Assembly (NCBI RefSeq): GCF_000426445.1 | Contig: NZ_AUFJ01000011.1 | Location: forward strand, 186,001 to 250,000 | Source of the DNA: Brevibacterium album DSM 18261 | Lineage (GTDB): Bacteria > Actinomycetota > Actinomycetes > Actinomycetales > Brevibacteriaceae | Direction of reading: 5' to 3' | DNA length: 64,000 nt | In this document: positions 30,134-40,170 of the stretch, in pieces | Numbering within the stretch: position 1 is the first letter of the stretch | Layout of the letters: every line of letters begins with the position of its first letter | Position numbers and translations under genes: made by a program | Notes under the pieces: model-generated | Databases searched by the model: none | What the model was told of the DNA's origin: nothing | Seen by the model: only the letters and a program-made list of their open reading frames with translations

Positions 30134-30175
30134 CGCAGACGCCCAGCTGTTCGGTCGGACAGCTGGGCGTCTGCG
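30134..30175 (+). terminator. Hairpin terminator after ctaB
   Basis: A perfect 17-bp stem (30134-30150 with 30159-30175) around an 8-nt loop, flanked by TTTTCT on the left, which as AGAAAA on the minus strand makes it bidirectional: it also serves sfnG, whose stop is at 30210. Confidence 0.88.
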
Positions 30176-30209
30176 TGAGAACTGGGCGTGCAGGCAGGTG
30201 TGACGAAGC

Positions 30210-31382
30210 TCAGGCGGCCTCGGCGAAGTCCACGCCGTGCTCATGGGCGAGCTGGGCCTCGAGTGCGCGCACGCGGGGGATGATCTCCTCGCCGAAGTGC
30301 GTGAGCTCCTCCTGGAAGTGCAGATAGGCGGTCAGCAGCAGGTTCACGCCCTGCTTCTTGAACTCGACGATGCGCTCCGCGATCTGCTCGTCGGTGCCGA
30401 TGAGGCCGGTCTTGAAGCCGTCGTTGTACTGGACGAGGTCCTCGAAGGAGGAGTCCGCCCACATGCCCCTGCCATCGCCGGTGCTCCGGCCTGCCTGCCG
30501 GACGGAATCCCGGAAGCCCTCGACGGCGGGCCGGTGCGCGTGGGCGACGATCTCCCGCAGCTGCTCATGGGCCTCGGCCTCCGTGTCGCGGGCGATGACG
30601 AAGCCGTTGATGCCGAAGCGCGGGCGGGCGGAGGCCGTGCGCGCACCGGACTCCGCGGCCGCGATGACCCCGGCCGCATTGTCCCGGTAGCCCTCCAGCG
30701 TGCGGCCGTTCGAGAAGTACCAGTCGGCCACGCGACCCGCCGTCGCCTGGGCCGCGGTCGAATTGCCGCCGAAGAAGATGTCCGGGTGCGCGCGTCCCGG
30801 CAGGTCGGCAGGCCCCGGGCGCAGGGTCACGCCGTCGATCGCGTAGTGGCGGCCGAACTGTGCATAGCCCTCCTCCGTCCACAGACCGCGGAGCGCGCGG
30901 ATGAACTCCTCCGTGCGCGCATAGCGCTCATCGTGCTCGAGCCAGGGCAGTCCGAACCCGGTGAACTCGGCCTTGAGCCAGCCCGAGACGATGTTCACCG
31001 CAGCGCGGCCGCCGGAGAGCTGGTCGGCCGTGTTGATGAACTTGGCGAGCACTCCGGGATGCCACATGCCCGGGTGGACCGCGGAGATGACCCTCAGCCG
31101 CTCGGTGGCCAGCAGCAGGGCGAGCGAGAAGCTCGTCGCCTCGTGCTGCTGGGAGGCGCCGTAGCTGGCCTGGTAGCGCGTCTGCGTGAGCGCGTACTCG
31201 AAGCCCAGGCGCTCTGCCGTCCGGGCCAGGGTCCGGTTGTAGTCGATGCCCCAGTCCGTGCGCTGCTCGACCTGGGAGATCACGAGTCCGCCGGAGACGT
31301 TGGGCACCCAGTAGGCGAACTTCAGGGGCGTCGCTAGATCGGCCCAGGGCGAGACCTCGGCAGAGGTGGAGGGGGCGGACAT
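30210..31382 (-). CDS. sfnG: FMN-dependent dimethylsulfone monooxygenase-like protein (SfnG)
   Basis: Luciferase-like monooxygenase of 390 residues. In Pseudomonas SfnG converts dimethylsulfone to methanesulfinate with FMNH2, supplying sulfur. Family patterns are strong: LKFAYWVPNVSGGLVIS, EQRTDWGIDYNR, TGRIAVN-equivalent SGGRAAVNIVSGW, GFGLPWLEHDERYARTEEFIRAL, GMWADSSFEDLVQYNDGFKTGLIG and LHFQEELTHFGEEI. ATG 31382 has AAGGAG eight bases upstream; an earlier frame start lacks these features. No ssu- or msu-type flavin reductase, sulfonatase or transporter lies nearby, so the partner reductase must be elsewhere. Three phased CGTCA repeats lie about 100 bases upstream. Confidence 0.85.
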   Translation of the reverse strand: MSAPSTSAEVSPWADLATPLKFAYWVPNVSGGLVISQVEQRTDWGIDYNRTLARTAERLGFEYALTQTRYQASYGASQQHEATSFSLALLLATERLRVISAVHPGMWHPGVLAKFINTADQLSGGRAAVNIVSGWLKAEFTGFGLPWLEHDERYARTEEFIRALRGLWTEEGYAQFGRHYAIDGVTLRPGPADLPGRAHPDIFFGGNSTAAQATAGRVADWYFSNGRTLEGYRDNAAGVIAAAESGARTASARPRFGINGFVIARDTEAEAHEQLREIVAHAHRPAVEGFRDSVRQAGRSTGDGRGMWADSSFEDLVQYNDGFKTGLIGTDEQIAERIVEFKKQGVNLLLTAYLHFQEELTHFGEEIIPRVRALEAQLAHEHGVDFAEAA

Positions 31383-31482
31383 GCGGGGACTCCTTCTGTG
31401 TGAGGGCCGGCTTCCGGGAGGGGCCGGATCCGCATCATTGTGGAGCGCTCCGATGAGCACAGCCTCCGATCGCCCCCGGAAA

Positions 31483-31510
31483 CGTCATGGGACGTCACCT
31501 GCCGTCATGG
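31483..31510. promoter_or_regulatory. Three CGTCA repeats with 10-bp phasing upstream of sfnG
   Basis: CGTCA begins at 31483, 31493 and 31503, the outer two extended to CGTCATGG. The repeats sit on one face of the helix 100-128 bases before the sfnG start, in the gap after the ABC exporter gene. A regulator binding site is a reasonable guess; no known consensus was recognised. Confidence 0.4.
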
Positions 31511-31538
31511 AGGGGCGGGGGCATGGAGGTGAGAGCGC

Positions 31539-33440
31539 TCAGCCCTCTGCGGACTCGCCCGCGTGCTGGGCGGCCTGCAGCGCGGCGTAGTGACCGCCCG
31601 CGGCCATGAGCTCCTCGTGCGAGCCCTGCTCCACGATGGAGCCCGCGTCCATGACGACGATGACATCCGCGTTGCGGATCGTCGAGAGCCGGTGGGCGAT
31701 GACGAAGCTCGTGCGCCCGCTGCGCAGCTGGCCCATCGCCTCCTGCACGAGCACCTCCGTGCGCGTGTCGACCGAGGACGTGGCCTCGTCGAGGACGAGG
31801 ACGCGAGGGTCGGAGACGAAGGCGCGCGCGATCGTGATGAGCTGACGCTCACCGGTGGAGACGTTGTCCGCCGTCTCCGTGAGCATCGTGTCGTAGCCGT
31901 CCGGCAGGTGCGAGACGAAGCGGTCCACATAGGCGCTGCGGGCGGCGGCGAGCACCTCCTCGCGGCTCGCCCCCTCGCGGCCGTAGGCGATGTTGTCGAA
32001 GATCGTCCCCTCGAACAGCCAGGAGTCCTGCAGCACCATCCCGATGGGAATGCGCAGCGATGTGCGCGAGACCGTGCGGATGTCCGTCCCGTCGATGAGC
32101 ACGGCGCCCGCGTCCACATCGTAGAACCGCAGCAGGAGGTTCACGAGCGTGGTCTTGCCCGCTCCCGTGCGGCCGACGATGGCCACCGTAGATCCGGGCT
32201 CCGCGACGAGGTCCAGCCCGCGGATGAGCGGCGTCTCCGGATCGTAGGAGAAGTCCACGCCGCGGTACTCCACGCGCCCGCGGGCCACGGTCAGCGCGCG
32301 CTCGGGTGCGGGCTCCTCGTCCGGCTCGTCGAGCACCTCGAACACCCGCTCCGCACTCGCCGCGGCCGACTGCAGCTGGGCGAACATCGCGCCGAGGCCG
32401 GCGAGGGGCTGGGAGAACTGGCGCGAGTACTGGAGGAAGGCCTGGACGGTGCCCAGCGTCATCGCCCCGCCGGCCACCTGGACGGCGCCCACGATCGCGA
32501 TCCCCACGAACACGAGGTTCGAGGCGAACTGCATCGCCGGGCCCATCGTGCCGCTGAGCGACTGCGCTGTGACGGAGGCGCGGTACACCTCGGCATTGTT
32601 CCGCTCGAACTCGTCCGCCATCCGGGCACGCGCACCGTGGACGCGCAGCAGCTGCTGCGCGGCGATCGACTCCTCGACGTGCGCGTTGAGTGCGCCCGTG
32701 CGCTCCCACTGCGCGGCGAAGGCCCGCTGCGAGCGCGGTCCGATGACACCCAGCAGCAGCGCGGTCACGGGGATCACCGCGAGCGCGATGAGGGCCAGCC
32801 GCCAGGACAGCGCGAACATGATCGAGAGCGTGCCCAGCAGGATGAGCACATCCGTGAACAGCTGCTGCGCGCTCTGGCTGAGCACATTGGCGAGGTTGTC
32901 GACGTCGTTGTTGAGCCGGGAGAGCAGATCGCCCTTCTTCGACCGGTCGACCACCGCGAGCGGCAGGCGATGGAGCTTCTGCTCGACCCGCTCACGCAGG
33001 CGCTGGACGGTGCGCTGCACCGCCTCGTTGAGCAGCCAGCCCCCGGCCCACAGGCACACCTGGGCCACGATGTAGACGACCGCGGCCAGCAGCAGCGCCC
33101 GGCCGAGGGCGCCCAGATCCACTCCGGCCCCCGGGGTGAAGTCGAGGCGGGCGAGCATGTCCGCGCGCTCGTCCTCGCCCTCGGCACGCAGCTGCCCGAG
33201 CACCTGAGCGCGATCCGCACCGGGGTCCATGCCCCGGGAGAGCCAGCCGGCGAACACGAGGTCGGTGGCCCGCGCGATGAGCAGCGGTGCCCACACCGTC
33301 CCGACGGTGGCGAGGACGAGCACGGCGAAGGCGCACGCGATGCCGACGGTGTGCGGGCGGAACATGCGCAGCAGCCGGAGCGCGGTCGCCCGGAAGTGCG
33401 TCGCCTTCTGCCCCGGCCTGGGGCCCTGCGCCTGGCTCAT
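31539..33440 (-). CDS. ABC exporter half-transporter, subunit 2 (catalytic-site Walker B)
   Basis: A 633-residue fused transmembrane-ATPase subunit with six predicted helices, then the nucleotide-binding domain. Walker A is GRTGAGKTT and Walker B VLVLDEATSSVD with the catalytic Glu, but the signature is VSTGERQL instead of LSGGQ. Its partner has the reverse pattern, so the two should form a heterodimer with one good and one degenerate ATP site, as in TM287/288 or TmrAB. ATG 33440 overlaps the partner stop by four bases. In other Actinobacteria such pairs neighbour heme and respiratory genes; here they follow ctaA in the same operon. Substrate unknown. Confidence 0.9.
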   Translation of the reverse strand: MSQAQGPRPGQKATHFRATALRLLRMFRPHTVGIACAFAVLVLATVGTVWAPLLIARATDLVFAGWLSRGMDPGADRAQVLGQLRAEGEDERADMLARLDFTPGAGVDLGALGRALLLAAVVYIVAQVCLWAGGWLLNEAVQRTVQRLRERVEQKLHRLPLAVVDRSKKGDLLSRLNNDVDNLANVLSQSAQQLFTDVLILLGTLSIMFALSWRLALIALAVIPVTALLLGVIGPRSQRAFAAQWERTGALNAHVEESIAAQQLLRVHGARARMADEFERNNAEVYRASVTAQSLSGTMGPAMQFASNLVFVGIAIVGAVQVAGGAMTLGTVQAFLQYSRQFSQPLAGLGAMFAQLQSAAASAERVFEVLDEPDEEPAPERALTVARGRVEYRGVDFSYDPETPLIRGLDLVAEPGSTVAIVGRTGAGKTTLVNLLLRFYDVDAGAVLIDGTDIRTVSRTSLRIPIGMVLQDSWLFEGTIFDNIAYGREGASREEVLAAARSAYVDRFVSHLPDGYDTMLTETADNVSTGERQLITIARAFVSDPRVLVLDEATSSVDTRTEVLVQEAMGQLRSGRTSFVIAHRLSTIRNADVIVVMDAGSIVEQGSHEELMAAGGHYAALQAAQHAGESAEG

Positions 33441-35164
33441 GCCGCGGCTCCCGTCTGCGAGTCCACGATCTCCGCGTACACGGGGGAGGAAGCGAGCAGC
33501 TCCGCATGCGTGCCGAGACCGGCAGGCGCCCCGTCGTCGAGGACGAGCACGCGGTCGGCGTCCTCGGCGGCGGAGACGCGCTGGGTGATGAGCAGGACCG
33601 TGGACTCGACGCCGGCGAGCGCCCTCCGCACCGCCGCGTCCGTGCGGGTGTCGAGGGCGGAGAGGCTGTCGTCGAGGACGAGCACGGGAGCCCGGCGGAC
33701 GAGCGCCATCGCGATCGCGATGCGCTGCCGCTGCCCGCCGGAGAGGTCCCGGCCGCCCTGCGCGAGGACGGTGTCCGAGCCCTCGGGCAGCTCGGCGACG
33801 AACTCCCAGGCCTGAGCGGCCTCGAGTGCGGCGCGGATCTCCGCGTCGGTGGCCTCCGGCGCACCCAGGCGCAGATTGTCCGCGACCGAGCGGCCGAGCA
33901 CCTGCGGAGTCTGCGGCACATAGGCGAACTGCGCGCCGTAGGCGGCCGGGGACAGCGCCGAGACGTTCGCGCCGCCCACCCGCACCGTGCCCGAGGTCGG
34001 CTCGAGCAGGCGCAGGACGAGCTGCGCCAGCGTGGTCTTCCCCGAGCCCGTCGCCCCGATGACGGCGAGCACCTCGCCGGGGGAGGCGGACACGGTGACC
34101 TCGCGCAGGACCGGGGCGGCGGCACCGGCGTAGGAGAAGGTCACGCGGTCGAGCTCGAGAGCGCCGGGCTCGGGCACGGTCTCGAGGGTGCCCGATTCCG
34201 CATCGAGCGCGACCTCCGCGTCGAGCACCTCCACGAGGCGCCCGGCCGAGACCTCGGCGCGCGGGATCATCATGCCGATGAAGGCGACGAAGGTCACACC
34301 CATGAGGATGAGCATGAGGTACTGGACGAAGGCGAGCACGACGCCCACGTCGAGGCTGCCGGCGTCCGCCCGCAGGCCGCCGAACCACACGACCGCCACC
34401 GAGCCCAGCGAGACGATGCCCATGACGGCGGGGAAGAGGAGGACGAACCAGCGCCCCACCGCCAGCCCCGCATCCGTGAGGGCGCTGTTGACGGCGGAGA
34501 ACCGGGCGCGCTCGCGGTCCTCGGCGGTGAAGGCGCGGATCACGCGCAGGCCGCCCAGCTGCTGGGAGACGACGGAGGTCACGGCGTCCACCCGCTCCTG
34601 CATCACCCGGAAGGAGGGCACCATCCGCCGCACGACGAGCACGAGCACCGCGATGAGCACCGCGACCGTGGCGAGGATGACGAGGGAGAGGCCGAGGTCC
34701 TGGCTCAGGGCCATCGCGAGCCCGCCGAGCGCCATGAAGGGCGCCATGACGACCATCGTGAGCGCCATGACGATGAGCATCTGCACCTGGCGGACGTCAT
34801 TGGTGGCGCGGGTGATGAGGCTGGAGGAGCCGAAGCGGGAGAGCTCCGCACCGCCGTAGTCCATGACCGAGCCGTAGACGCCGCTGCGCAGGCTCCTGGC
34901 CGCGCGCATCGCGACGACCGCACCGGCGACGACGGCGACGACATTGGCGATCACCTGGACGAGCGCGACGGCGAGCATGAGCCCGCCGAGTCGCCACACG
35001 AGGCCCACATCGCCGGCGGCGATGCCGTCGTCGATGACCGAGGCGTTGAGCGTGGGCAGCCACAGCGTCGCGAGGATCTGGGCGATCTGCAGGACGAGGA
35101 TCGCCGCGAGGAGGCTCCGCTGCGGCAGGACGTACCGGCGGACGAGCTCCGCCAGCATCCTCAT
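33437..35164 (-). CDS. ABC exporter half-transporter, subunit 1 (degenerate Walker B)
   Basis: A 575-residue half-transporter: six helices, intracellular coupling region, and ATPase domain. Walker A GATGSGKTT and signature [11 protein letters not shown] are canonical, but Walker B reads VLVLDDSLSALDT, with Asp in place of the catalytic Glu. With subunit 2 it would make a composite degenerate site from its own Walker motifs and the partner's STGER signature. The start at 35164 overlaps the ctaA stop by four bases; a second Met six bases later is possible. Part of the minus-strand run ATPase-permease-ctaA-ABC1-ABC2. Confidence 0.9.
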   Translation of the reverse strand: MRMLAELVRRYVLPQRSLLAAILVLQIAQILATLWLPTLNASVIDDGIAAGDVGLVWRLGGLMLAVALVQVIANVVAVVAGAVVAMRAARSLRSGVYGSVMDYGGAELSRFGSSSLITRATNDVRQVQMLIVMALTMVVMAPFMALGGLAMALSQDLGLSLVILATVAVLIAVLVLVVRRMVPSFRVMQERVDAVTSVVSQQLGGLRVIRAFTAEDRERARFSAVNSALTDAGLAVGRWFVLLFPAVMGIVSLGSVAVVWFGGLRADAGSLDVGVVLAFVQYLMLILMGVTFVAFIGMMIPRAEVSAGRLVEVLDAEVALDAESGTLETVPEPGALELDRVTFSYAGAAAPVLREVTVSASPGEVLAVIGATGSGKTTLAQLVLRLLEPTSGTVRVGGANVSALSPAAYGAQFAYVPQTPQVLGRSVADNLRLGAPEATDAEIRAALEAAQAWEFVAELPEGSDTVLAQGGRDLSGGQRQRIAIAMALVRRAPVLVLDDSLSALDTRTDAAVRRALAGVESTVLLITQRVSAAEDADRVLVLDDGAPAGLGTHAELLASSPVYAEIVDSQTGAAA

Positions 35165-36117
35165 GCCGGCTCCCGCATCGGCTCCGGTGCGTCCGCCCCC
35201 TGCGGCACAGGCCGGAGACCCGGCCTCCGGTACTGGGCGTCGAGGAGCCAGGTCGCGGCCGCGAGCACTGTGCAGATGCCGACGATGTGCACGGCGACGA
35301 GCATCCACGGCACACCCGTGAAGAACTGGACGTAGCCCACCACGCCCTGGGCAGCGACGACGCCGACGGTGGTGAGCAGGGGTGTGAGCATCCGGCGAGC
35401 CTCGGCGGGCTCCGTGCGCGCCTGCCTGCGGTTGAGGACGAGCAGACCGATCAGCACCGCGCACAGGGCCCAGACGGGCGCGGCGTGGAGACGGGCCATG
35501 AGCAGGGTGTCGAGGCCGTTGCGGGCGCTGATCTCGTCACCGGCGTGGGGTCCGGCGCCCGTGACGAGCACGCCCATGACGACGACGATGCACACGAGGG
35601 CGAAGGCCGCCCACGCGAGGACGCGCTGGGCCCGGCTGCCCACGGGGACGCCGGGCAGGCCGGAATCGCGGGTGCGGCGGACGAAGAGGGCGCTCGCGAC
35701 GACGGCGGCGGCCGAGGGGAAGAAGTGCGCGGCGACGATCCACGGGTTGAGCTCGGTGAGGACCGAGACCCCGCCGAGCACGGCCTGCACCGGCACGACG
35801 GCCGTGAGGCCCACGGCGTACCAGAAGAGATCCGGGCGACGGCGGCGGGACGTCCACAGCGAGAGGATCGTCACGGCGCCCAGGAGGCCGAGGGCGACGC
35901 CGAGGAGCCGGTTGCCGAACTCGATCGCCGAGTGCATCGAGAGATCGCCGTAGGGGACCAGGGCACCGTCGTTGCAGGTGGGCCATTCGGCGCAGCCGAG
36001 GCCGGAGCCGGTGAGCCGCACGAGCGCACCCGTGAGGACGATGAGGGACTGCGCGGCCAGCATCGCCCAGGCGAGCGACCGGTGCAGGGGGGTGGTGTCG
36101 CGGGTGCCGGTGGTCAC
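35161..36117 (-). CDS. ctaA: Heme A synthase (COX15/CtaA family)
   Basis: Oxidises the C8 methyl of heme O to make heme A. The 318-residue protein has about eight membrane segments in two four-helix halves. His residues for heme binding are in the expected places: HRSLAW near the N terminus, MHSAIEFGNR, AAHFFPSAA, MARLHAAPVW and VAVHIVG. The cysteine pair in GSGLGCAEWPTC matches the loop disulfide of Bacillus-type CtaA. GTG start with AGAGAGG upstream. The stop overlaps the ABC1 start. Works with ctaB, encoded divergently nearby, for an aa3-type oxidase. Confidence 0.94.
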   Translation of the reverse strand: MTTGTRDTTPLHRSLAWAMLAAQSLIVLTGALVRLTGSGLGCAEWPTCNDGALVPYGDLSMHSAIEFGNRLLGVALGLLGAVTILSLWTSRRRRPDLFWYAVGLTAVVPVQAVLGGVSVLTELNPWIVAAHFFPSAAAVVASALFVRRTRDSGLPGVPVGSRAQRVLAWAAFALVCIVVVMGVLVTGAGPHAGDEISARNGLDTLLMARLHAAPVWALCAVLIGLLVLNRRQARTEPAEARRMLTPLLTTVGVVAAQGVVGYVQFFTGVPWMLVAVHIVGICTVLAAATWLLDAQYRRPGLRPVPQGADAPEPMREPA

Positions 36118-36159
36118 AGCGGGATGCCTCTCTTCCAGGGGTGCGGTCGGTCGGAGCGG

Positions 36160-36867
36160 TCAGTCGAAGGAGAACCAGCGCCGCGCGGCCAGGGCGCCTG
36201 CCAGTGCCCAGGCCGCGAGCACGAGGAGGGGGACCCAGGCGATGGTCCCGGCCGTCACGGCCGCGCGCAGGGCCTCGCCGAGCGCGCCGGGCGGCAGCCA
36301 GCCGACGAGCTGGCCCCACAGGCCCTCGCGCGGCAGCAGCAGGCCGCCGGCCGCCGCCATGAGGACCCACAGCAGATTGGCCACCGCGAGGGTGGCCTCC
36401 GGCCGCAGGGTCCCGGCCATGAGCACACCCCAGGACACGAGCGCGCCCGAGCCGGCGAAGAGGGCGAGCGCGACCCCCGTCCAGCTCACGGGTGCGGGGT
36501 CGAGGCCGAGCACCGCGGCGCATACGAGCACGAGCACGGTCTGGACGGCGAGCACGCACAGCACCGCCCCCAGTTTGCCGCCGATCACGCCCGAGGCGCC
36601 CAGCGGGGTCGTCGCGAGCTGCCGGAGCACCCCGTACCGGCGGTCGAAGGCTGTCTGGATGCCCTGCCCCGTGAACGCGGTCGAGGCCACGGCCAGCCCG
36701 AGCACCCCCGCTGCCGCCGTCTGCACGCCGGCGAGGCCGATCTGCGGCAGGCCCACGAGGGCGATGAGGGGCAGGATGACGGCGAGCAGCAGCTGCTCGC
36801 CGTTGCGCAGCACCGTGAGGGTCTCGAAGCGGGTCTGCGCGAGCACCCGGCGGAGTGTGAGATTCAC
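36160..36867 (-). CDS. ABC-2 type permease
   Basis: A 235-residue membrane protein with six hydrophobic segments, the ABC-2 exporter permease fold. The motif [26 protein letters not shown] between helices 2 and 3 is the usual cytosolic coupling element. GTG 36867 overlaps the ATPase stop by four bases, so the pair are one transporter. In M. tuberculosis the same ABC-2 pair lies between sufR and the ctaA homologue, and its substrate is unknown there as well. Confidence 0.88.
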   Translation of the reverse strand: MNLTLRRVLAQTRFETLTVLRNGEQLLLAVILPLIALVGLPQIGLAGVQTAAAGVLGLAVASTAFTGQGIQTAFDRRYGVLRQLATTPLGASGVIGGKLGAVLCVLAVQTVLVLVCAAVLGLDPAPVSWTGVALALFAGSGALVSWGVLMAGTLRPEATLAVANLLWVLMAAAGGLLLPREGLWGQLVGWLPPGALGEALRAAVTAGTIAWVPLLVLAAWALAGALAARRWFSFD

Positions 36868-37796
36868 CGCAGCGCCCTCCCGGTGAGTTCGAGGAACACG
36901 TCGCCGAGCGAGCGGCCGCGCCATTCGAGGGAGCGCAGCGCGATGCGGTGCTCGGCCAGCAGGCCCGTGACCCGGTGCAGGGCATCGGGGTCCGGGCCGC
37001 AGTCGAGGGTGAGCACGGTGCGGTCGGCGTGCAGCACGCCCTCGGCCGCGAGCGCGATGAGGAAGCCCTCCGGCGGCTCGGCCTCCGCGACCATGCGCAC
37101 GGTGCGGTGCGCCGTGGTGCCCACGACCTCGTCGACGCTGCCCTCGGCGATGACGCGTCCGTGGTCGATCACCGTGACGGTGTCCGCGAGGCGCTCGGCA
37201 TCGGCCATGTCGTGGGTCGTGAGGACGATCGCGACGCCCTCCCCGCGCAGCCGGGCGATGACCTCGTCGACGGCTATGCGGGCCTGGGGATCGAGGCCGG
37301 CCGTGGGCTCGTCGAGGAACACGAGCCGGGGCCTGCCGATGAGCGCGGCCGCGAGCGCGACCCGCTGGCGCTGGCCGCCGGAGAGCCGCCGCACCGAGCG
37401 CTGGGCGAACTGGTCGATGCCGAGCCGCTCCGCGAGCTCGCCGACGTCCGCGGGCGCGCTGTAGAGGCGGGCCAGGTGCCTGAGGATCTGCAGGGGCCTG
37501 GCCGACATGGGCAGGCCGCCGTCCTGGAGCATGACCCCGGCGTGCGCGGCGGTGACCGAGTGCTGTGTGAGAGGATCGGCGCCGAAGATCCGGATGCGGC
37601 CGGCGGCGGGCCGGCGCAGGCCGACGGCGCAGGCGATGGTCGAGGACTTGCCGGCGCCGTTGGGGCCCAGCAGCGCCCGCACCTCGCCGGGGCCCACCCG
37701 CAGGGAGACGCCGTCGACGACGGTGCGGCTCCCGTACGCGAGGGAGAGGCTCTCGATGCTCAGCGGCACGTCGAGGCGCGGGGGCACAGTCGTCAT
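36864..37796 (-). CDS. ABC transporter ATP-binding protein
   Basis: A 310-residue ATPase partner of the ABC-2 permease. Walker [11 protein letters not shown]-loop MLQDGGL, signature [15 protein letters not shown], Walker [13 protein letters not shown] and H-loop [10 protein letters not shown] are all intact. A C-terminal extension of about 80 residues after the ATPase domain is common in drug- and antibiotic-export ATPases of the DrrA group. Near-leaderless: a minus-strand TAGAGT at 37806-37811 lies nine bases from the ATG. Divergent from sufR. Confidence 0.9.
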   Translation of the reverse strand: MTTVPPRLDVPLSIESLSLAYGSRTVVDGVSLRVGPGEVRALLGPNGAGKSSTIACAVGLRRPAAGRIRIFGADPLTQHSVTAAHAGVMLQDGGLPMSARPLQILRHLARLYSAPADVGELAERLGIDQFAQRSVRRLSGGQRQRVALAAALIGRPRLVFLDEPTAGLDPQARIAVDEVIARLRGEGVAIVLTTHDMADAERLADTVTVIDHGRVIAEGSVDEVVGTTAHRTVRMVAEAEPPEGFLIALAAEGVLHADRTVLTLDCGPDPDALHRVTGLLAEHRIALRSLEWRGRSLGDVFLELTGRALR

Positions 37797-37858
37797 AGCG
37801 CCACCACTCTACCCCTCCGCCCGCGGCGCTCCCACCGGTGCTTAGGGGCTCCTTCGTT

Positions 37859-37864
37859 TACAAT
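37859..37864 (+). promoter_or_regulatory. -10 element for the suf operon
   Basis: TACAAT with a predicted start near 37871. The next bases, TTTAGGTAAGACACTT (37871-37886), cover the transcription start and are a plausible place for SufR to bind, although I could not identify a defined SufR palindrome. The AT content here is markedly higher than in the surroundings. Confidence 0.5.
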
Positions 37865-37899
37865 CCCGCATTTAGGTAAGACACTTGTTGCTGAAGGCG

Positions 37900-38670
37900 A
37901 TGGAAGAGGGGGTGACAGTGGCGGCAGCTGCGGAGACGACGCCGTCCGAGGACGGCCGGACGCGGCAGCGCGTGCTCGGCTACGTCCTCGACCAGGGGCC
38001 GGTCTCGGCCTCGGCGCTCGCGAAGACGATGGACCTCACCGCGGCCGCGGTGCGCAGGCACCTGGACGCGCTCGAGGCCGACGGCCTCATCGAGGTCCGC
38101 GCCCTCACCGGCCAGAAGGCCGGGCGCGGCCGGCCGGCCCGGCAGTACACCGTGACGCCCGAGGGCCACTCGCAGATCTCGCACACCTACGACGAGCTCG
38201 CACTCGACCTGCTCACGTTCATGCGCGAGACGGGCGGGGAGGAGGCAGTCGGCTCCTTCGCCCGCAGCCACGCGGACAAGCTCCGCGAGAGGCTGCGGCG
38301 CCGACTCGAGGACTTCCGGCCGGGGGAGGCCCCCCGCGGCACGGTGGCCGAGCGCTCGCGCAGGCTCGCCCGTGCGCTCGCGGCCGAGGGCTTCGCCGCC
38401 TCGTCCACGCCGGTGGCGGCGGGCACTCCGCTGGAGGCGCTCCAGCTGTGCCAGGGGCACTGCCCCATCCAGCACGTCGCGGAGCGCTTCCCGGAGTTCT
38501 GCGAGGCCGAGCTCGAGGTGATCTCGGAGTACCTCGCGGTGGACGTCCGGAGGCTGTCCACCCTGGCAGGCGGCGGGCACGTCTGCACCACGCACATTCC
38601 CACGTCCGCGCTGGCCCGTCCCCTGCTGGGCGGACCCGCACCCGACCACAACCAAGGAGGTTCGCGGTGA
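37900..38670 (+). CDS. sufR: Fe-S cluster-dependent repressor SufR
   Basis: A 256-residue ArsR/DeoR-like winged-helix repressor of the suf operon. The HTH ([25 protein letters not shown]) is followed by the [12 protein letters not shown] wing. The C-terminal cysteines expected to hold an Fe-S cluster are in [17 protein letters not shown] and HVCTTH. The start is uncertain: ATG 37900 has GAAGG very near, and GTG 37912 or 37918 lies after GAAGAGG. Its stop overlaps the sufB GTG, so it is the first gene of the operon and probably autoregulates it. Confidence 0.92.
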   Translation: MEEGVTVAAAAETTPSEDGRTRQRVLGYVLDQGPVSASALAKTMDLTAAAVRRHLDALEADGLIEVRALTGQKAGRGRPARQYTVTPEGHSQISHTYDELALDLLTFMRETGGEEAVGSFARSHADKLRERLRRRLEDFRPGEAPRGTVAERSRRLARALAAEGFAASSTPVAAGTPLEALQLCQGHCPIQHVAERFPEFCEAELEVISEYLAVDVRRLSTLAGGGHVCTTHIPTSALARPLLGGPAPDHNQGGSR

Positions 38671-40112
38671 CCGAAACCACCGAGGCCGCTGAGACCAACC
38701 GGATCATCGAGCTGAATCCCGAGCTCAAGGACATCGGCGCCTACCAGTACGGCTGGCACGATGCCGACGACGCCGGCGCCCAGGCCGAGCGCGGCCTGAG
38801 CGAGGACGTCGTCCGCAACATCTCCGCGCTGAAGAACGAGCCGGAGTGGATGCTCCAGCGCCGGCTCAAGGCCCTGCGCCTGTTCGAGAAGAAGCCCATG
38901 CCCGGCTGGGGCGCGGACCTCTCGGGCATCGACTTCGACGACATCAAGTACTTCGTCCGCTCCACCGAGGGGCAGGCGCAGTCCTGGGAGGACCTGCCCG
39001 AGGACATCAAGAACACCTACGACCGCCTCGGCATCCCGGAGGCGGAGAAGCAGCGCCTCGTCGCGGGCGTGGCCGCGCAGTACGAGTCCGAGGTGGTCTA
39101 CCACAAGATCAACGAGGAGCTCGAGCGCCAGGGCGTCATCTTCCTCGACACCGACACCGCGCTGGCCGAGCACCCCGAGCTGTTCGAGGAGTACTTCGGC
39201 ACCGTGATCCCCTCCGGCGACAACAAGTTCGCCGCGCTGAACACGGCCGTGTGGTCCGGCGGCTCGTTCATCTACGTGCCCAAGGGCGTCCACGTCGAGA
39301 TCCCCCTGCAGGCCTACTTCCGGATCAACACGGAGAACATGGGCCAGTTCGAGCGCACGCTCATCATCGCCGACGAGGGCTCCTACGTGCACTACGTCGA
39401 GGGCTGCACCGCGCCGATCTACAAATCGGACTCGCTGCACTCGGCCGTCGTGGAGATCATCGCGAAGAAGGACGCCCGCGTCCGCTACACGACGATCCAG
39501 AACTGGTCGAACAACGTGTACAACCTCGTCACCAAGCGCGCGATCGCGGAGCAGGGCGCGACGATGGAGTGGGTCGACGGCAACATCGGCTCGAAGGTCA
39601 CCATGAAGTACCCGGCCATCTGGCTCACGGGCGAGCACGCCCGCGGCGAGACGCTGTCGGTGGCCTTCGCCGGTGCCGGCCAGCACCAGGACACGGGCTC
39701 CAAGATGGTCCACGCCGCGCCCCACACGCAGTCCTCGATCGTCTCGAAGTCCGTCGCCCGCTCCGGGGGACGCGCCGGCTACCGGGGCCTCGTGCACATC
39801 CACCCGGGTGCGGAGGGCTCCTCGAACAACGTGCTGTGCGATGCGCTGCTCGTGGACAACATCTCGCGTTCGGACACCTACCCCTACATCGACATCCGTG
39901 AGGACGATGTGACGCTCGGCCACGAGGCCACGGTCTCGAAGGTGAGCGAGGACCAGCTCTTCTACCTCCAGTCCCGCGGCATGGAGGAGACCGAGGCGAT
40001 GGCGATGATCGTCCGCGGCTTCATCGAGCCGATCGCGCGCGAGCTGCCCATGGAGTACGCGCTCGAGCTCAACCGCCTCATCGAACTGCAGATGGAGGGC
40101 GCGGTGGGCTGA
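38667..40112 (+). CDS. sufB: Fe-S scaffold protein SufB
   Basis: 481-residue core of the SufBCD scaffold on which Fe-S clusters are built. Diagnostic stretches are [34 protein letters not shown] and the C-terminal [14 protein letters not shown] with GFIEPI. No intein interrupts it, unlike M. tuberculosis SufB. GTG 38667 has a perfect AAGGAGG six bases upstream. The conserved cysteine in VEGCTAP and the Asp/His residues near LGHEATVSK belong to the assembly site. Next in the operon is sufD. Confidence 0.97.
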   Translation: MTETTEAAETNRIIELNPELKDIGAYQYGWHDADDAGAQAERGLSEDVVRNISALKNEPEWMLQRRLKALRLFEKKPMPGWGADLSGIDFDDIKYFVRSTEGQAQSWEDLPEDIKNTYDRLGIPEAEKQRLVAGVAAQYESEVVYHKINEELERQGVIFLDTDTALAEHPELFEEYFGTVIPSGDNKFAALNTAVWSGGSFIYVPKGVHVEIPLQAYFRINTENMGQFERTLIIADEGSYVHYVEGCTAPIYKSDSLHSAVVEIIAKKDARVRYTTIQNWSNNVYNLVTKRAIAEQGATMEWVDGNIGSKVTMKYPAIWLTGEHARGETLSVAFAGAGQHQDTGSKMVHAAPHTQSSIVSKSVARSGGRAGYRGLVHIHPGAEGSSNNVLCDALLVDNISRSDTYPYIDIREDDVTLGHEATVSKVSEDQLFYLQSRGMEETEAMAMIVRGFIEPIARELPMEYALELNRLIELQMEGAVG

Positions 40113-40170
40113 GGCCCGCGCATCCCGCAGGCACCCACCCCCTCGCACCTCTTCACAAGGAGACCCCTCA

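Noticed and set aside
38667..40112. SufB intein as in mycobacteria
   Set aside because: SufB is continuous at normal length with no splicing motifs.
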